Positions 18,717-27,912 of a DNA stretch of 64,000 nucleotides are shown piece by piece (position 1 is the first letter of the stretch; every line of letters starts with the position of its first letter). The notes below the pieces were generated by a model. It was not told the origin of the DNA and ran no database searches. It saw nothing but the letters and a program-made list of their open reading frames with translations. Origin of the DNA: Orbaceae bacterium lpD01 (GTDB lineage: Bacteria; Pseudomonadota; Gammaproteobacteria; Enterobacterales; Orbaceae); NCBI GenBank assembly GCA_036251705.1, contig CP133959.1:1675195-1739194 (forward strand), in the 5' to 3' direction. A program made the position numbers and the translations under genes.

Positions 18717-18967
18717 GTAAACATTACTCCTCATGATTATCTTTAATTGACTACTCTGCTTTAGCAGTTGCTTTATCATATATTTTTAATTGTGTGTTTA
18801 TTTAGCGTTAAACAACTTAATATCATTAATTCAAAAAGAGAGCATAAATTCATTCTATCACTAGCTGTTAGCTTATATTCTAGCTTAGGGCATCGTAAAA
18901 TAGTTAATCTGAACCAGCAATGATTCAAATACGTTACCCATATAAACGACCTACCCATCGATGTGTA
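18717..18967. other. Intergenic gap inside the fimbrial operon
   Basis: Genes upstream in this operon overlap or nearly touch, but 251 bases separate the second chaperone from the adhesin. No coding region is convincing here. A separate promoter for the adhesin or a lost gene is possible. Confidence 0.4.
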
Positions 18968-19612
18968 TCAATTTGACAGATAAATCGCCTTTACGATTGA
19001 ATCATCATCATCGATAAAAGAGACCCAAACCTGACATACGCTATTTTTACAAAACTGATCAACCGACAAACTTTCCTGCGGGGCGAGTGTTTTACGAAAG
19101 GCATTACTACTGTTTTTTTCATCGGCAAGATCCATTGTAAAAACATAATTAGATAAATTTTTTAATTCGAATTCACCTTTGTCACTTTTAACTAACTTAA
19201 GTTGACTAAAATCAGCCTTCCTTAACTCGGCATGCCGATAGATCAAGTTAAAATGTGCTCTAACTGCTAGCGACACCGTGGATTTACCACTATGAATTTG
19301 CGATTTAGGTATCATGGCGACAGAGAGTTGATAAAGTTCATCGACATTACTTTTTTGATGATTAACCGGAATAATCAACTGAGTATTGGTATTATTCTTT
19401 GTTAAAACAAATAATGCTGGCGTGATAACAAATTGACCATTATTATTTTCAATCGTTGTTTTTATTAAAAAATCATGCTTATCATTATTCATTAGCTTAA
19501 TATAGACGCGTTTTGAATCATCATTAAATGCGAAACGAGTTCCCATAACTGTCACGCCGGCAAAACAGTTTACTGATAGGCTTAAGATAAAAACGAATAG
19601 ATATTTAATCAT
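18968..19612 (-). CDS. Second, divergent fimbrial periplasmic chaperone
   Basis: A 214-residue PapD-like chaperone. A signal peptide (LFVFILSLSVNCFA) precedes GVTVMGTRFAFN, carrying the conserved first-strand Arg. The central FVITPALFVL matches the family's PPLFRL region. The strand that normally holds the invariant Lys reads AHFNLIYRHAEL, aligning with TNIKLFMRPANL of the other chaperone in this operon, so the Lys is Asn here. The ATG at 19612 overlaps the preceding subunit stop by eight bases; a TTG at 19624 is possible. It probably serves a special subunit, perhaps the adhesin encoded next. Confidence 0.75.
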   Translation of the reverse strand: MIKYLFVFILSLSVNCFAGVTVMGTRFAFNDDSKRVYIKLMNNDKHDFLIKTTIENNNGQFVITPALFVLTKNNTNTQLIIPVNHQKSNVDELYQLSVAMIPKSQIHSGKSTVSLAVRAHFNLIYRHAELRKADFSQLKLVKSDKGEFELKNLSNYVFTMDLADEKNSSNAFRKTLAPQESLSVDQFCKNSVCQVWVSFIDDDDSIVKAIYLSN

Positions 19613-20135
19613 AAGATATTTCAAAAGAAGCTGTGGCAGACACTTTACCTTGAGAACTTTCCGGTAAGGTTCTTACATAAGCGACAATAAAACCGAGCTT
19701 ATTGCGCACCACAGTAGAATTAAGTTTAAAATCCGTACTGTTACTTCGGATATCTAGATTTTGTTGATTTTCATCATACAGACCTAATGCAATGCCTTTG
19801 GCGTAACCATCTCCAGCAGAGTCCAATTTCAATAAATTAGGCATGTCTGTGTCACTAATCCCCGTAAATTTAACATGAGCCACGGATGTAGTCGGGGGGC
19901 AATAGTCTAAACTAATACTAAACGGGGTTTGGCCAAAAGGCGTGCCAATACTGATATTCGTTAATGAACTTGATATCATTTGCACGACAGAGCTACTCGA
20001 ATCACTAACAACGACACAAGTTGAAGCAGTTACCTTAGCAGAGATACTAATCTTTACTTGACCATCATCAGCAAATACTGAAAAGGAGCTAAATAGCACC
20101 GTACAAAATACTATCAGAAAAATGTTTTTATTCAT
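19605..20135 (-). CDS. Minor fimbrial subunit
   Basis: A 176-residue type 1 pilin-family protein beginning at the ATG at 20135 (MNKNIFLIVFC), which overlaps the preceding gene's stop by eight bases. It has a signal peptide ending near VFADDG, the N-terminal donor strand VKISISAKV, a Cys pair (ASTCVV and LDYCPPT), and the C-terminal beta-zipper motif ATASFEISYD. It would be assembled by the usher as an adaptor or minor shaft subunit. It is one of three pilin-like proteins in the operon. Confidence 0.8.
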   Translation of the reverse strand: MNKNIFLIVFCTVLFSSFSVFADDGQVKISISAKVTASTCVVVSDSSSSVVQMISSSLTNISIGTPFGQTPFSISLDYCPPTTSVAHVKFTGISDTDMPNLLKLDSAGDGYAKGIALGLYDENQQNLDIRSNSTDFKLNSTVVRNKLGFIVAYVRTLPESSQGKVSATASFEISYD

Positions 20136-20655
20136 AATACATATCCAAAAATAGTACAGCTGAGGCATCACCAGCCGTGACTGGTAAACTTACCGTACGA
20201 TAGCGTACGTAAAAATCAAAGGCATAAGTTGAACCAGTAATACCACTACCATAAGCCGTTTTTACATTCAGGTTATAACGTTGTCTGATAGACTCTTTCA
20301 AAACCTCGACCGCTAAACCTTTGGCAACCTCGTCAGTTCCTGACCCCGTAACTTTAAGTAAAGTAGAATCGGTATTGTCTGCCTGACCGGAAAACATAAA
20401 AGAGAGTTGATTAACGGTTAAATAACAGTCTAGGTTAATTGTAACTTTTTTTGAATCAGTTACATTCCCTATCTTACTCATCGACCCAGAGCTGATATCA
20501 TCAAATACAATACTTTGACTTAAACTATCCGAATTCACATCACAACTTTGATTAGTAAGCCTACCATTAACTGTAATGGCGACATCGTAGGCATAAGTAG
20601 ATAAGCTCAAACTACTCAACACGATAAAAACTAAAAAGCGGTTTCTTTTATTCAC
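20128..20655 (-). CDS. Minor fimbrial subunit
   Basis: A 175-residue pilin-family protein: signal peptide with SSLSLSTYAYD at the cleavage region, donor strand VAITVNGRL, Cys pair (NQSCDV and LDCYL), and a C-terminal strand ending in LFLDMYYE. It follows the usher by 15 bases and overlaps the next subunit. It may be an adaptor between shaft and tip. Length is typical of the family (150-190 aa). Confidence 0.8.
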   Translation of the reverse strand: MNKRNRFLVFIVLSSLSLSTYAYDVAITVNGRLTNQSCDVNSDSLSQSIVFDDISSGSMSKIGNVTDSKKVTINLDCYLTVNQLSFMFSGQADNTDSTLLKVTGSGTDEVAKGLAVEVLKESIRQRYNLNVKTAYGSGITGSTYAFDFYVRYRTVSLPVTAGDASAVLFLDMYYE

Positions 20656-20670
20656 GCATGACTCCTGATT

Positions 20671-23187
20671 TTACAAACAGTCAACATCAAGCTTATTAAC
20701 CACATCGGCTTTAAAATCCGCACCATAGTTAATCGTAAAGCTACAGATATTATTTTCACCCAACTTGACCGTATATTTGGTATTATCTTTCACACCACTG
20801 AGATAGACTGTACCATCATCATCTGCAACGGCAATACTATTATCTAGGGTATTGGTTACCATGGTACCAAATAGTATCGGTTTATTATTATGTTTAACTA
20901 AAACCAGGAAGTTATAACCACTTCGTACATCAAAGACAACCTTGGTAATTGCGCCTCGTGTCGGGGCAACTTTTAAGATTTTAGTATCGATATCAAAGTC
21001 ATTACCAAAACTTACTGGGTCGAGCTCCACATCGTTATAGTGATACGGTGTCGAATAAGGTATCAATGCATAACCATCTTTATTAATTGTCACTTTATCA
21101 ACCTGGTTAATTTTAGCCCCTTCGGCACCCTTCGCTTCAACAAGAATGGCGGTATCGCTTGCCTCACGACCAAATACAAAACCATTATAATGGAGCAATG
21201 CTGAACCAGTAATACCATAGTTTATTTGAGTTGTCGGTTCTGAATAAGATAAACCCGCATTGACTTGCATCATATCCGCTTTATAGTTAGCACTGAGATT
21301 AGTCACATTAGAACGAGAATCTTTATTTACGGTTTGATAAATATTATAATTCAGATCATCATCTAATGCTGAACCATATAAACTTGTACTGTTGCTATAA
21401 GACTTATCCGTTTTATTGTATAAAAAACTATTTGATGCATACATAGTGCCACGTCGACTATCACCAGTGGAGAGTGGCATAGTTAAATAAAAGTAGAATA
21501 GATCATTGGCCGAACCGTCATAAGTATATTTATTATAACTTATGGAGACTAATAGATTATTTAATTTCTCTAGTGTTTTATTCCAGCTGACCTGAAGATT
21601 TTTAGCTGTGCCACCGCCCCAATAAGAGGTGACATTGCCCCACAACGCAACTTGACCAAGTTGACCCAAGCTCTGTGCAATACTCCATTGATAAGAGCTC
21701 TTCATTCGACCCGCTAAGCTATAGTTATTAGAATATTCACCGGTTAAGGGATCAAAAAATTTGTTTCGTTTTTTGAAAGCCGCCTCATTGAAAGTATAAT
21801 AACCTGATGTTGAATATCGATAACCGGTTAATTGAAGATTTGTACCCGTTTCATTGAAAGATTTAGCGTAGAGAATACGATAGGACTGACCAATATCATT
21901 ACCTCGATCACCCAGATCAGTAATAGAGTTAACCGCATCAAAAGACATGGCACCGAACCCACCAAAATCTTTAGCGATACCTAAACCTATCGCATTATAA
22001 TGCGCCGATATCTGAGCACCGCCATACAGCGTGGTTTGCAGAGGTAAGCCCATTGAACCTGAAAGCTGTACGAAGCGCGTTTGATCAAGCCCTCGTATAT
22101 CTAGCTGGCCTAGGGTTGCAGAATAATTATAACCACCCAACTTTAATAAATTAGGCAAGGTTGAGTATGGTATAATATATTTACTCACACTACCATCAGC
22201 CGCAGTGAGTTCGACTTCATAATCGCCACTACTCCCGACCGGATTCAAGTCAGTAATATCATAAGGGCCAGGATCGACAAAAGTTTGATAGACAATAAGA
22301 CCATTCTGTCTGATGACCAATTTTGATCTCGAGTTAGCCACCCCTTTGATCGGTGGAGAATAACCGCGTTCACTATCTGGCAACATCTCATCTGCAGTGG
22401 TCACCGTTGCCCCAATATAAGGTAATGAATCGAATAAATTAGAACCAATAGAATTTTGTCCTACGGTTAAACGACTTTTGATCTCTCTAAAATCTCTTGT
22501 CGCATAAACATTACTGATACGTGTATCATTAGTGGTTTTGTTACCATACCGACTTTGAGTCCAGTAAACATTTCCATTGAATCGCCATGGTCCCACATTT
22601 AAGCGATTGCTTAATCCAATATAATTATAAGAGTAATTATCGCTATGTTTATTCCAAGAATTACTACCATTAATATTATAGTTAGTGATTAACGCAGGAA
22701 TACCATCATCCCAATCCGCTTCTTTGGCCAGCGTTGAGCGCACTGAATCTAAATAAATTTGTGGAATCGACAGATTTAAGGATAAATTGGCAAGATCAAT
22801 ACTATAATCAAAACCCGGAATATGTTGAGCAATATCGATACAGGCATCGGGCGATAATGATTGCGTTTCTAATTCAAACTCTTTTTTAAGCACTTTATTA
22901 AATGGAATAATATCCACTATACTCTTGGTGAAACAAGGTGAAACTTTTTTGTTACCATCATCGTCTTCCGCAAATTTGATTTGGATATTTTTAACAAATC
23001 GCTCACCAATACTGAGATCCAAATAGTAAATGCCCGGAGTCACAGTATTACCACCGGCTAGATAAGAGAGATCTTGAAGAGATGCAACATCCCCACCTAA
23101 AAACATCGGATTGAAGTAATCTTGAGAATATGAAAATCCTACTCGAGAGCAAACTATGACAAAAAAAACTGTGCGTGCTATTCTCAT
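20671..23187 (-). CDS. Fimbrial outer-membrane usher protein, FimD/PapC family
   Basis: An 838-residue usher. After a signal peptide come the N-terminal periplasmic domain (YFNPMFLGGD..., the family's FNxxFL start), the 24-strand barrel with a plug (PPIKGVANSRSKLVIRQNG), and the C-terminal domains with VFDVRSGYNFLVLV and GTVYLSGV. It forms the pore and platform that takes chaperone-subunit complexes and builds the fibre. Length matches FimD (about 840-880). It lies 54 bases after the first chaperone gene. Cysteines near the end (ENNICSF, KLDVDCL) fit the conserved C-terminal disulfide. Confidence 0.92.
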   Translation of the reverse strand: MRIARTVFFVIVCSRVGFSYSQDYFNPMFLGGDVASLQDLSYLAGGNTVTPGIYYLDLSIGERFVKNIQIKFAEDDDGNKKVSPCFTKSIVDIIPFNKVLKKEFELETQSLSPDACIDIAQHIPGFDYSIDLANLSLNLSIPQIYLDSVRSTLAKEADWDDGIPALITNYNINGSNSWNKHSDNYSYNYIGLSNRLNVGPWRFNGNVYWTQSRYGNKTTNDTRISNVYATRDFREIKSRLTVGQNSIGSNLFDSLPYIGATVTTADEMLPDSERGYSPPIKGVANSRSKLVIRQNGLIVYQTFVDPGPYDITDLNPVGSSGDYEVELTAADGSVSKYIIPYSTLPNLLKLGGYNYSATLGQLDIRGLDQTRFVQLSGSMGLPLQTTLYGGAQISAHYNAIGLGIAKDFGGFGAMSFDAVNSITDLGDRGNDIGQSYRILYAKSFNETGTNLQLTGYRYSTSGYYTFNEAAFKKRNKFFDPLTGEYSNNYSLAGRMKSSYQWSIAQSLGQLGQVALWGNVTSYWGGGTAKNLQVSWNKTLEKLNNLLVSISYNKYTYDGSANDLFYFYLTMPLSTGDSRRGTMYASNSFLYNKTDKSYSNSTSLYGSALDDDLNYNIYQTVNKDSRSNVTNLSANYKADMMQVNAGLSYSEPTTQINYGITGSALLHYNGFVFGREASDTAILVEAKGAEGAKINQVDKVTINKDGYALIPYSTPYHYNDVELDPVSFGNDFDIDTKILKVAPTRGAITKVVFDVRSGYNFLVLVKHNNKPILFGTMVTNTLDNSIAVADDDGTVYLSGVKDNTKYTVKLGENNICSFTINYGADFKADVVNKLDVDCL

Positions 23188-23241
23188 TATTATTTCCGAC
23201 CTAAAAAGTTCTAACTAAAATCGCTCACCGAAAACAATTAC

Positions 23242-23928
23242 TTAATTGAGTGGGCAAACTTTATTTGCTAATTGCACGCCGTAATCATTGATAACATTGA
23301 AACTTAACTGATTGGGTTTAACAGTGCTTTTGAGATAAACAGCATCTTTGGGGGGGATTGTTTCACCCTTAGAGATCTCTTTACCATTGACCGTAAACGA
23401 AGCTAGATTCATATAATAAGGCGTCGGATTATCGATTTTAATTTGGTTATTAGCATAGCTACAGCGAATATTTTTGTAAGCTTCCAATGGATCATCAGTT
23501 AGATTAGCCGGTCTCATAAATAATTTAATATTCGTTGTAGTAGAAATTAACAGAGAGTTAGTTATATTTTTTTGTTCTTCTGTTAATGAAGGAATGACTT
23601 TAGCATTAAAAAAGTATATTTTCTCTTTATCTACGGGTAATTTATTTTTGTCTCCAGTATAAACAATTCTTAAAATACTATTGGTATTGCCTTTTAAAAC
23701 AAAAAGTGGTGGCGTCACAACAAAATCATTCACTTTGTTGCCGTCTTTATCTGACACCCATGATTGAACAAGATAATTATTTTTTGGTGCGCTATTAAAG
23801 ATTTTTAGTGACACTTGGTTTTGATTAGATGGATAAATAACACGCGTTGCACCTAAAGATACACCATCAGCATAGGCTGATTGGCTTAGAGCACCTAATA
23901 GCAAGAGAACTAAAATATTTTTTTTCAT
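23242..23928 (-). CDS. Fimbrial periplasmic chaperone, PapD/FimC family
   Basis: A 228-residue canonical chaperone. A signal peptide ends at SAYADG. First-strand VSLGATRVIYP carries the conserved Arg, then VVTPPLFVLKGNTNSILRIV, and TNIKLFMRPANL with the invariant Lys that anchors the subunit C-terminus. The two Ig-like domains bind each subunit in the periplasm by donor-strand complementation and deliver it to the usher. It is second in the operon, after a 12-bp hairpin that follows the major pilin gene. Confidence 0.9.
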   Translation of the reverse strand: MKKNILVLLLLGALSQSAYADGVSLGATRVIYPSNQNQVSLKIFNSAPKNNYLVQSWVSDKDGNKVNDFVVTPPLFVLKGNTNSILRIVYTGDKNKLPVDKEKIYFFNAKVIPSLTEEQKNITNSLLISTTTNIKLFMRPANLTDDPLEAYKNIRCSYANNQIKIDNPTPYYMNLASFTVNGKEISKGETIPPKDAVYLKSTVKPNQLSFNVINDYGVQLANKVCPLN

Positions 23929-23954
23929 ATCAACACCATTATCTTTAATAAGAA

Positions 23955-23985
23955 GTATTAGCAGGTAAATAAAACCTGCTAATAC
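23955..23985 (-). terminator. Intercistronic hairpin after the major pilin gene
   Basis: GTATTAGCAGGT at 23955-23966 pairs perfectly with ACCTGCTAATAC at 23974-23985 around seven bases. It sits between the major pilin stop and the chaperone gene on the minus strand. The bases after it (TTCTTATT) are partly U-rich. It could be a leaky terminator or a 3'-stabilising stem that raises major pilin over downstream products, as known for other fimbrial operons. Confidence 0.65.
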
Positions 23986-24011
23986 GAAACCACTTTAAAT
24001 CAAGCTTATTC

Positions 24012-24596
24012 TTAGTTATAAGTTAACATAAAGTTAGCAACTGATTGTACTTTACCTGCAGTTACTGAAGCTGCTGTTGAAACATAGTCAACAGAGAATG
24101 GAATAACTGCTTCTTGGCCTTCAGATAGAGCTGCAGGAGCAGATTGACCAGTACCTAAAGTCATCGCAGCATTATCTGGACCATAGATTTGTAAACCAAC
24201 GTTAGACGCTGCACCAGTACCGGCATTGTTTGCTAGTAAGTTTGGAGAAACAGCATCGCTTTGGCCTGTAAAGCTAACACTTACGTTTTTATAAACTGAA
24301 GTATCGCAATCAGCTAAAGTGATGTTAAAAGGTTGACGTGCATTAGCAGCTTGATCTTTTGCAGTGAAAAGACTTGCGCGAACTGTATCTAATTTAACCA
24401 CATCGCTACCGTCAGATTGTTTTACTGAACAAGCACCTTGAGTAATTTCACCATTAAAAGTGATTTGACCACCTGAAACAGTAATTGGCGTTACAGTAGC
24501 AGGAGGAGTGACTGGATCACCTTCAGCAGCAAACGCAGAAGTTGCAACTAAAGAACCAAGAATCATAGTAGTTAACGCTAGTTTATTCATTTTCAT
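24012..24596 (-). CDS. Major fimbrial subunit (type 1 pilin family)
   Basis: A 194-residue pilin. The signal peptide MKMNKLALTTMILGSLVATSAFA is followed by a Pro/Thr-rich tail, donor strand GGQITFNGEI, and a Cys pair (QGACSV and LADCDT). The C-terminus VQSVANFMLTYN has the family's penultimate Tyr and beta-zipper pattern. Its codon use looks more regular than that of its neighbours, as expected for a highly expressed subunit. First gene of the operon. Two copies of a Shine-Dalgarno-bearing 11-mer precede the ATG. Confidence 0.9.
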   Translation of the reverse strand: MKMNKLALTTMILGSLVATSAFAAEGDPVTPPATVTPITVSGGQITFNGEITQGACSVKQSDGSDVVKLDTVRASLFTAKDQAANARQPFNITLADCDTSVYKNVSVSFTGQSDAVSPNLLANNAGTGAASNVGLQIYGPDNAAMTLGTGQSAPAALSEGQEAVIPFSVDYVSTAASVTAGKVQSVANFMLTYN

Positions 24597-24600
24597 GTTT

Positions 24601-24622
24601 AAATTCCTTTAAAATTCCTTTA
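24601..24622 (-). repeat. Tandem 11-bp repeat duplicating the pilin ribosome-binding site
   Basis: Two adjacent perfect copies of AAATTCCTTTA on the plus strand read as TAAAGGAATTT twice on the minus strand, immediately before the major pilin start. Each holds an AAAGGA Shine-Dalgarno core; the nearer copy is at the usual distance. The duplication may allow slippage or give two ribosome landing sites. Confidence 0.7.
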
Positions 24623-26094
24623 AAAAAAGTTACCTTTCTCAATGAAGGTGACGTAATTATATAATAAAAAAACTAAATAACAAGAAAAAAATAAGATAAG
24701 AATGTAAAGAAAACTATAGTTGGCTTATTTACATTTTGATGTATATTGATAACGATAATTTAACACATTAATGACAATTTATTTAAATTTAATCCTAGTA
24801 TATTCATTTTTTAATGGAATAAAAATTGTTTTACCCTATTAAAAATATGGATAGCTTTTCGGTAAAATCAAACACCATAAAAATCAATAAATCATTGTGA
24901 TTAAACACTTTTTACCAGCATTGCAAAAAGAATAAAAAAAAGCCATACGATCTAAACAACGTAAAAAGTGAAATGAGCCCCGTTATTAACCACGAATTTA
25001 CCCATAAATTTTTTTTTAATGAAAGTATCATGATTGTTAAGCAATATCTCATACGTATCGTAAATAAAACGATAATAAAATTAGCGCTGATGATTATTTC
25101 CCAGTTATAACGGTCATCATCGGCGATCATCCAACACGTTGTTCGACAATGGATGACATTGCCCTATCAAATAAAAACGGCGCAATTTTCCGGCTATTTT
25201 TAGTTATTTTTTTATCAAATAGACGCGGTTTAATGATCAATAGAAATAAATTAATCTCAACATAAAAAAATAACTTGTTGATATTATTTTATTTTTAGAG
25301 ATTCTGCGATATCCCCACCATACGGGCATCTTCGTCATCAATCATGACTATTAGTGTTACGTCTTATACTATATCTATCGATCTGATAATCAGCTAAAGT
25401 GTTAAAAAGATAATAATTAGTTATGACAAAATTAACAAATATAATCAACTATAAGACAACTTGCTGAATTAAAACACTTACCTGCTTGATCTGGCAGACC
25501 ACTCTATAAAAACTATTTTAGTGATAACGCTACGTGTTGATGTCTTTACTTTAGCCCGATTGATTTGCTTAACACCTAACGCGTAATAAAAGAGCAGCTA
25601 TGAAAAAAGTTAAGCGCTTATTGACACGACCTTTTGTCGGCGCTAATTCGCCCAACAGGCGCTTTGCTGTTATACGTTTATAGACTAAAATGGCTAATCA
25701 TCACGATTCGATTAACCCTAAAGCTGATCCTGCTGGTTTATTGGTGAAGTAAAGATGGAAGGGAAGAGAATGGATAGTTGGTTAATAATCATTGGCACAA
25801 ATGAGTACTCATTTGATTATCCATGACGATAGTGGTATAAAAACTAAACAATCAATTTCACGGCTCATCACAATAATCAGATTGAGTCCGATCAATACCG
25901 AAGCGATAACCCGGTGATATCGTAGGAATACGACAACTATTTGTCTTGCTTGGTCAGTCAGATTGATGATGTTTACCGTGAGCCGTGAGCTACAATCGCT
26001 GTGTAGGATAAAGTGCCTATCTGACTTAAACTACCATCAGATTCAAACAACTCTGCATATGTTTGATAAGAAAATCTCAAAAAGGAGCACTATT
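24623..26094. other. Long gene-free region between the fimbrial operon and yahK
   Basis: Almost 1.5 kb with no recognisable protein. A 72-codon minus-strand reading frame at 24912-25130 looks like neither a known protein nor a well-initiated gene, and a 27-codon plus-strand frame at about 25601 lacks support. The left part must hold the pilin promoter. I looked for a short invertible element with paired repeats, as in fim switches, and saw none of useful length. Decayed genes or a long regulatory region are both possible. Confidence 0.45.
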
Positions 26095-27156
26095 ATGACA
26101 ATTAAAGTATTTGGTTATGCCGCGCATTCAGCTTCCACTCCGCTCGTACCCTTTCATTTTGAACGGCGCGATCCACGGCCTGATGATGTAGTCATTAATA
26201 TTGAATATTGTGGCGTTTGCCACTCCGATTTACATCAAGCTCGCAATGACTGGGGCTTTAGCACTTATCCAATTGTACCAGGACATGAGATTGTTGGCAG
26301 AGTGACTGCGACAGGTAGTCAGGTCAGCAAATTCAAGATTGGTGATTTAGTCGGTATTGGCTGTATGGTGGACTCTTGTCGAACTTGTGCACCCTGTGAA
26401 GCAGGTCTGGAACAGTATTGCGAACACGGCCATGTCGGTACCTATGCGAGTGAAGACCTACATGATCACCGCCCAACTTATGGCGGCTATTCACAAACTA
26501 TTGTCTGTTCACAAGATTTTGTGCTTAAAGTGCCTGAAAATCTGGATACCAAAGCTGTTCCCCCACTACTCTGCGCAGGTATTACCACCTGGTCTCCGCT
26601 AAAACACTGGAATGTGACGAAAGGTAGCAAAGTCGCGGTTGTCGGTCTGGGTGGCCTTGGCCATATGGCCATCAAACTCGCCCATGCACTCGGTGCTGAA
26701 GTCACGCTGTTTACCCGTTCAACTAGTAAAGAGCAGGATGCTAAAGCCTTAGGTGCACACCATGTGGTGCTGTCAACTGATGCTAATCAGATGCGGGAAG
26801 TGATGAATAAGTTCAATGTCATTATTGATACCGTGCCTTATGATCACGATCTAAAACCTTATATATCGACTTTGGCACTAGATGGTACATTAGTGTTAGT
26901 CGGTTATTTAGGCGATTTTAGTGCCAATAGTGTACCGATGATTATGGGCAGAAAGTCGATCGCCGGCTCGGTGATTGGCGGCATAGCTGAAACACAAGCA
27001 TTACTGGATTTCTGTGGTAAACATAATATTGTATCAGACATTGAGATGATCGCTATGCAAAATATTAACCATGCCTATGAAAGAATGCTCAAAAGTGATG
27101 TCAAATATCGGTTTGTGATTGATGTAAAATCACTGGCGAAAGAGCAAGCAAAATAG
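26095..27156 (+). CDS. yahK: Zinc-dependent alcohol/aldehyde reductase, YahK family
   Basis: A 353-residue medium-chain dehydrogenase from the ATG at 26095, preceded by AAAAAGGAGCACTATT; the open frame extends upstream without a better start. It has catalytic zinc ligands in YCGVCHSDLHQ and PGHEIVG, structural zinc cysteines (DSCRTCAPCEAGLEQYC), and the NADP-binding GLGGLGHMA. It matches the cinnamyl-alcohol-dehydrogenase-like YahK group, NADPH-dependent aldehyde reductases of broad substrate range in the cytoplasm. Single gene with its own terminator. Confidence 0.88.
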   Translation: MTIKVFGYAAHSASTPLVPFHFERRDPRPDDVVINIEYCGVCHSDLHQARNDWGFSTYPIVPGHEIVGRVTATGSQVSKFKIGDLVGIGCMVDSCRTCAPCEAGLEQYCEHGHVGTYASEDLHDHRPTYGGYSQTIVCSQDFVLKVPENLDTKAVPPLLCAGITTWSPLKHWNVTKGSKVAVVGLGGLGHMAIKLAHALGAEVTLFTRSTSKEQDAKALGAHHVVLSTDANQMREVMNKFNVIIDTVPYDHDLKPYISTLALDGTLVLVGYLGDFSANSVPMIMGRKSIAGSVIGGIAETQALLDFCGKHNIVSDIEMIAMQNINHAYERMLKSDVKYRFVIDVKSLAKEQAK

Positions 27157-27181
27157 GCGATTGCGCTAGTCTTTCCAATTG

Positions 27182-27215
27182 AAAGGACTTACCAATACTG
27201 GTAAGCCCTTTTTTT
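27182..27215 (+). terminator. Intrinsic terminator of yahK
   Basis: The stem has a perfect core of CTTACCA (27188-27194) with TGGTAAG (27199-27205) around ATAC and extends outward with one mismatch to about 13 bp. A seven-T run follows. It lies 26 bases past the yahK stop. Confidence 0.85.
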
Positions 27216-27429
27216 ACGCTTGAACTACTCAGACTAAGCGGATTTGCTTTGTGCCGTTTTAATCAAGTTTTGCAGTCATCATCACTCTATTACCCATCAA
27301 TAAACTATGCACTCCTGCACAGCAAATCTATCTATCGATTTAAGCGGCTATTTGATTATCACTTGACAATATTTTGCATAAGACGAAAATTAAAATTCCA
27401 TCCATGTTATCTCAATATAGAATAAGCAA

Positions 27430-27807
27430 ATGCAAATACAATTAAAAAGAGTATACGCACCAGCCTTAGCTGAAGATGGTTTGCGCGTTTTAGTTGACCG
27501 ATTATGGCCAAGAGGGATTAAAAAAGTGGATTTAGCTTATGATATTTGGGCTAAAACAGTCGCGCCATCAGCCGCATTACGCAAATGGTATCATGATAAT
27601 CCAGCCCTCAGATGGGATGATTTTAAACAGCAATATTGGCTGGAGTTAAAAAGTAATGCTGAGATCCCCTCCTTCGTTAAAGATATGCTTAATCAAAAAG
27701 TGGTAACTTTATTATATGCAGCCAAAGATGAGCAGCAAAACCATGCGATAATTTTAAAATCGTTTCTCGAATCGGTGATATCGGCGGATAAGACAACTAA
27801 AAAATAA
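27430..27807 (+). CDS. yeaO: DUF488 family protein, YeaO-like
   Basis: A 125-residue protein with the DUF488 hallmarks: KRVYAPALAEDGLRVLVDRLWPRGIKK near the N-terminus, WAKTVAPSAALRKWYHDNP in the middle, and VVTLLYAAKDEQQNHAIILKSFL at the end. Its function is not established; conserved Arg and Asp residues suggest a small nucleic-acid- or nucleotide-related role. No operon partner. The start is the ATG at 27430, with only a weak ribosome-binding site. Confidence 0.85.
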   Translation: MQIQLKRVYAPALAEDGLRVLVDRLWPRGIKKVDLAYDIWAKTVAPSAALRKWYHDNPALRWDDFKQQYWLELKSNAEIPSFVKDMLNQKVVTLLYAAKDEQQNHAIILKSFLESVISADKTTKK

Positions 27808-27912
27808 CAATCGTTCAAATGTGATGAAAACGAATAAGTAATGATAAGTATTGAAATAGTGTGAATAACTGAATCAGATAAACTGTAAAGGCATGAACAT
27901 CATAAAAATAAG

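Noticed and set aside
24012-24596. Phase-variable fim-like invertible promoter
   Set aside because: No recombinase gene nearby and no pair of inverted repeats bracketing a promoter was found in 24597-26094.
24912-25130. 72-codon hydrophobic minus-strand frame as a gene
   Set aside because: No ribosome-binding site, no recognisable family, and composition typical of random AT-rich sequence.
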